64,000 bases of DNA from Aptenodytes patagonicus (taxonomy: Eukaryota; Chordata; Aves; Sphenisciformes; Spheniscidae): NCBI RefSeq assembly GCF_965638725.1, contig NC_134960.1, forward strand, positions 6,822,501 to 6,886,500, read 5' to 3'. The position numbers and the translations under genes are program-made. A model generated the notes under the pieces. The model saw only the letters and a list, made by a program, of their open reading frames with translations, ran no database searches and was not told the DNA's origin. Shown one piece after another: positions 62,421 to 64,000 of the stretch; position 1 is the stretch's first letter, and every line of letters begins with the position of its first letter.

Positions 62421-64000
62421 ATACCTCATTTAGCAGAAAACTGTGTAGAGATCAAATTTTAGTTTAAAATATGAAGGTCACCTCTAAGCCTTGCTAACAA
62501 TTTTATGGAAATAACTAGAATACAGAAGCAATATGAATCATTGCTCCTATTTTATAGTTTAGGAAAAATTGAATAAATGTCTTGAAAATGTTTTATGTAA
62601 CCTTTTTGAAATGTATTTCACTTACTGTAAAATATGTGCTAGTTTGATTACTGTTGAATAGATTTGGTTGGATGGCGACTCAGAAACCAAAGCAATTTCA
62701 AAGAAGAGAGGTGAGTTCTGTTTTATGAACACAGAAACCCCAAGTACTACGTGTGGCTATAGCAGCCTCATGGAGAAACTGAAATTTTTATGATCCTGGA
62801 AGATTAAAGGAGAGGTTGGTACAGTAACTCAGTTTAACAGCTGCTTTGTTTTGGATAAAAGAAGACGACACCTTTTGCTACCTAAATCAAATATATCACT
62901 TTTGGTCCCTTTTCTTCTTTGATAATTTTGTGCTGTGAGTTACCTGTTCATGAAAGACAACCACATTTAAGAGCCAAAGTTTTGCTGTTTTGTAACCCCC
63001 ACCCCCCAAAAACCCGTGTAATTAGAAACATTGAAAATGTTAACATTTCTGAGATGCCTGATGTTTGTTCTTGCAAACAGCTCCCAAACATACCAGAATC
63101 CATCAGAAATGTAAGAAATCACGTTTTGCTTTTCCACTGGTGCCATTTTAGAAATAGCAACATCTTCATTGCAACATTTCTGAGGGAAAAGGGGCTCCTT
63201 TACCCTTCTGCACACAGACAGATGCTCCTTTGTCTCCAGTCCTCCGGCTGCTGCTCTACCATGCTGTTGCAGTTACTATCAGCAGAAAGACCACGAATGG
63301 CGGGGTGAAATGGGAGCTATAGCAGATGTGTGCAGAGCCACAGAGGAACGAGTTCAGTGTGTGTTTACTCTCAAAGGAAACCATGACTGTTTGCTAGTGT
63401 CCCAGCCAATCTCAGGGAGGTTTAAAACTACTTAGAAGGACTAATGAAAACTGTCCCTGGTGACTATAGCTGATAACAGGTTCTTCTGACTGCTCTTAAA
63501 TCCCCTGCACACCTCCCTCGCCATTGACGAGGCTCAGAGTAGGTCCCATCGGGGTTTTAAGCCCTCCACCTCCGCTGTGAAAATGACCCCCCAAAGTTCT
63601 TGGCAGTGTTTTCCTCCTCGCTGCTGCGCTGTCTCAATCTCGCATAGCTTTCGTTTCAGGGGCTGGTGTCATGAAAGCCTCTTGGAAACTGGTGCTGTTT
63701 GAGGGGTGACACAGGGATGACGTTAAATTGCACTCAGAAAAGACGCCTCAGCCCCACATTACTCACATGACAACGTCACGTTGACTGAATAGAAGGGATT
63801 GAGCCTTGGAAGGCTTTGCAGACGAGGGAGCTGGAGATGGATGAAACTAACAATAATCTGCTGTGATTTCTCATCTATTTAAGCAAACTCTGAAGTCAAC
63901 TCTTCAAAAATAAACGCTGGTACCTGCTGTAGTTCAGTGTGCCTGGCTGTCTTTTGAACTCCTTCAAAGTGGCCCTTGTACTTTATCAGGGAAATGAAGA

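Larger units (their letters stand above)
47540..64000. other. Gene-poor AT-richer region downstream of NPY7R
   Basis: No gene is recognised from here to the window end. Base composition is clearly lower in GC than the left half. Frames are short; the longest are around 140 codons, without motifs. Old CR1 and MIR-like fragments are listed separately. A TAAA run lies at 49686-49701. Distal regulatory elements or non-coding RNA genes cannot be judged from sequence alone. Confidence 0.6.

Noticed and set aside
1..64000. CRISPR arrays, bacterial insertion sequences, tRNA or rRNA genes
   Set aside because: The repeats present are eukaryotic tandem or interspersed types, and no cloverleaf or rRNA segment was recognised.

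Overview
The window is vertebrate nuclear DNA, almost certainly from a bird. The evidence is a 3'-terminal CR1 retrotransposon fragment ending in ATTCTATG repeats, older reversed CR1 fragments, very GC-rich promoters and minisatellites, and an intact neuropeptide Y receptor of the Y2/Y7 type. Most of the window is non-coding. Three protein-coding loci can be supported.

Layout from left to right. (1) Positions 1-13931 hold no recognisable exon and are read as the first intron of a minus-strand gene. The first coding exon of that gene lies at 13932-13989 and encodes a signal peptide that fits FLT4 (VEGFR3). (2) This exon sits in a CpG island with dense GC boxes and a 19-base G run. A degenerate minisatellite rich in CACCTG/CACACCTGTGTGCA units flanks it (about 14261-14890). 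(3) At 19513-24417, minus strand, is a complete six-exon RING / coiled-coil / PRY-SPRY gene of the TRIM class. All introns are GT-AG and phases match, giving 427 residues. No B-box could be found. (4) Upstream of the TRIM gene are a 16-unit GCACC microsatellite, a compact CpG promoter carrying CRE, CCAAT, inverted CCAAT and CACGTG motifs, and a 1.15-kb GC-rich minisatellite with a 191-195 bp higher-order period. (5) A 5'-truncated CR1 lies at about 26930-27154. The stretch 27.2-46.1 kb is intergenic, with MIR-like fragments and an AT-rich direct-repeat patch. (6) At 46201-47364, plus strand, is an intact single-exon class A GPCR of 387 residues, best called NPY7R, with a splice acceptor upstream and AATAAA downstream. 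(7) From 47.5 kb to the end no gene is recognised; the region holds old CR1 copies in reverse orientation and MIR-like fragments.

The three genes share no obvious pathway: a lymphangiogenic receptor kinase, a probable ubiquitin ligase and a peptide receptor. FLT4 beside a TRIM gene recalls human 5q35, and a Y7 receptor here would fit the known chromosome-duplication history of the NPY receptors. Those synteny statements come from general knowledge and were not checked by alignment. The most unusual features are the B-box-less TRIM gene and the higher-order minisatellite against its promoter, which keeps very long but probably meaningless reading frames open on both strands.
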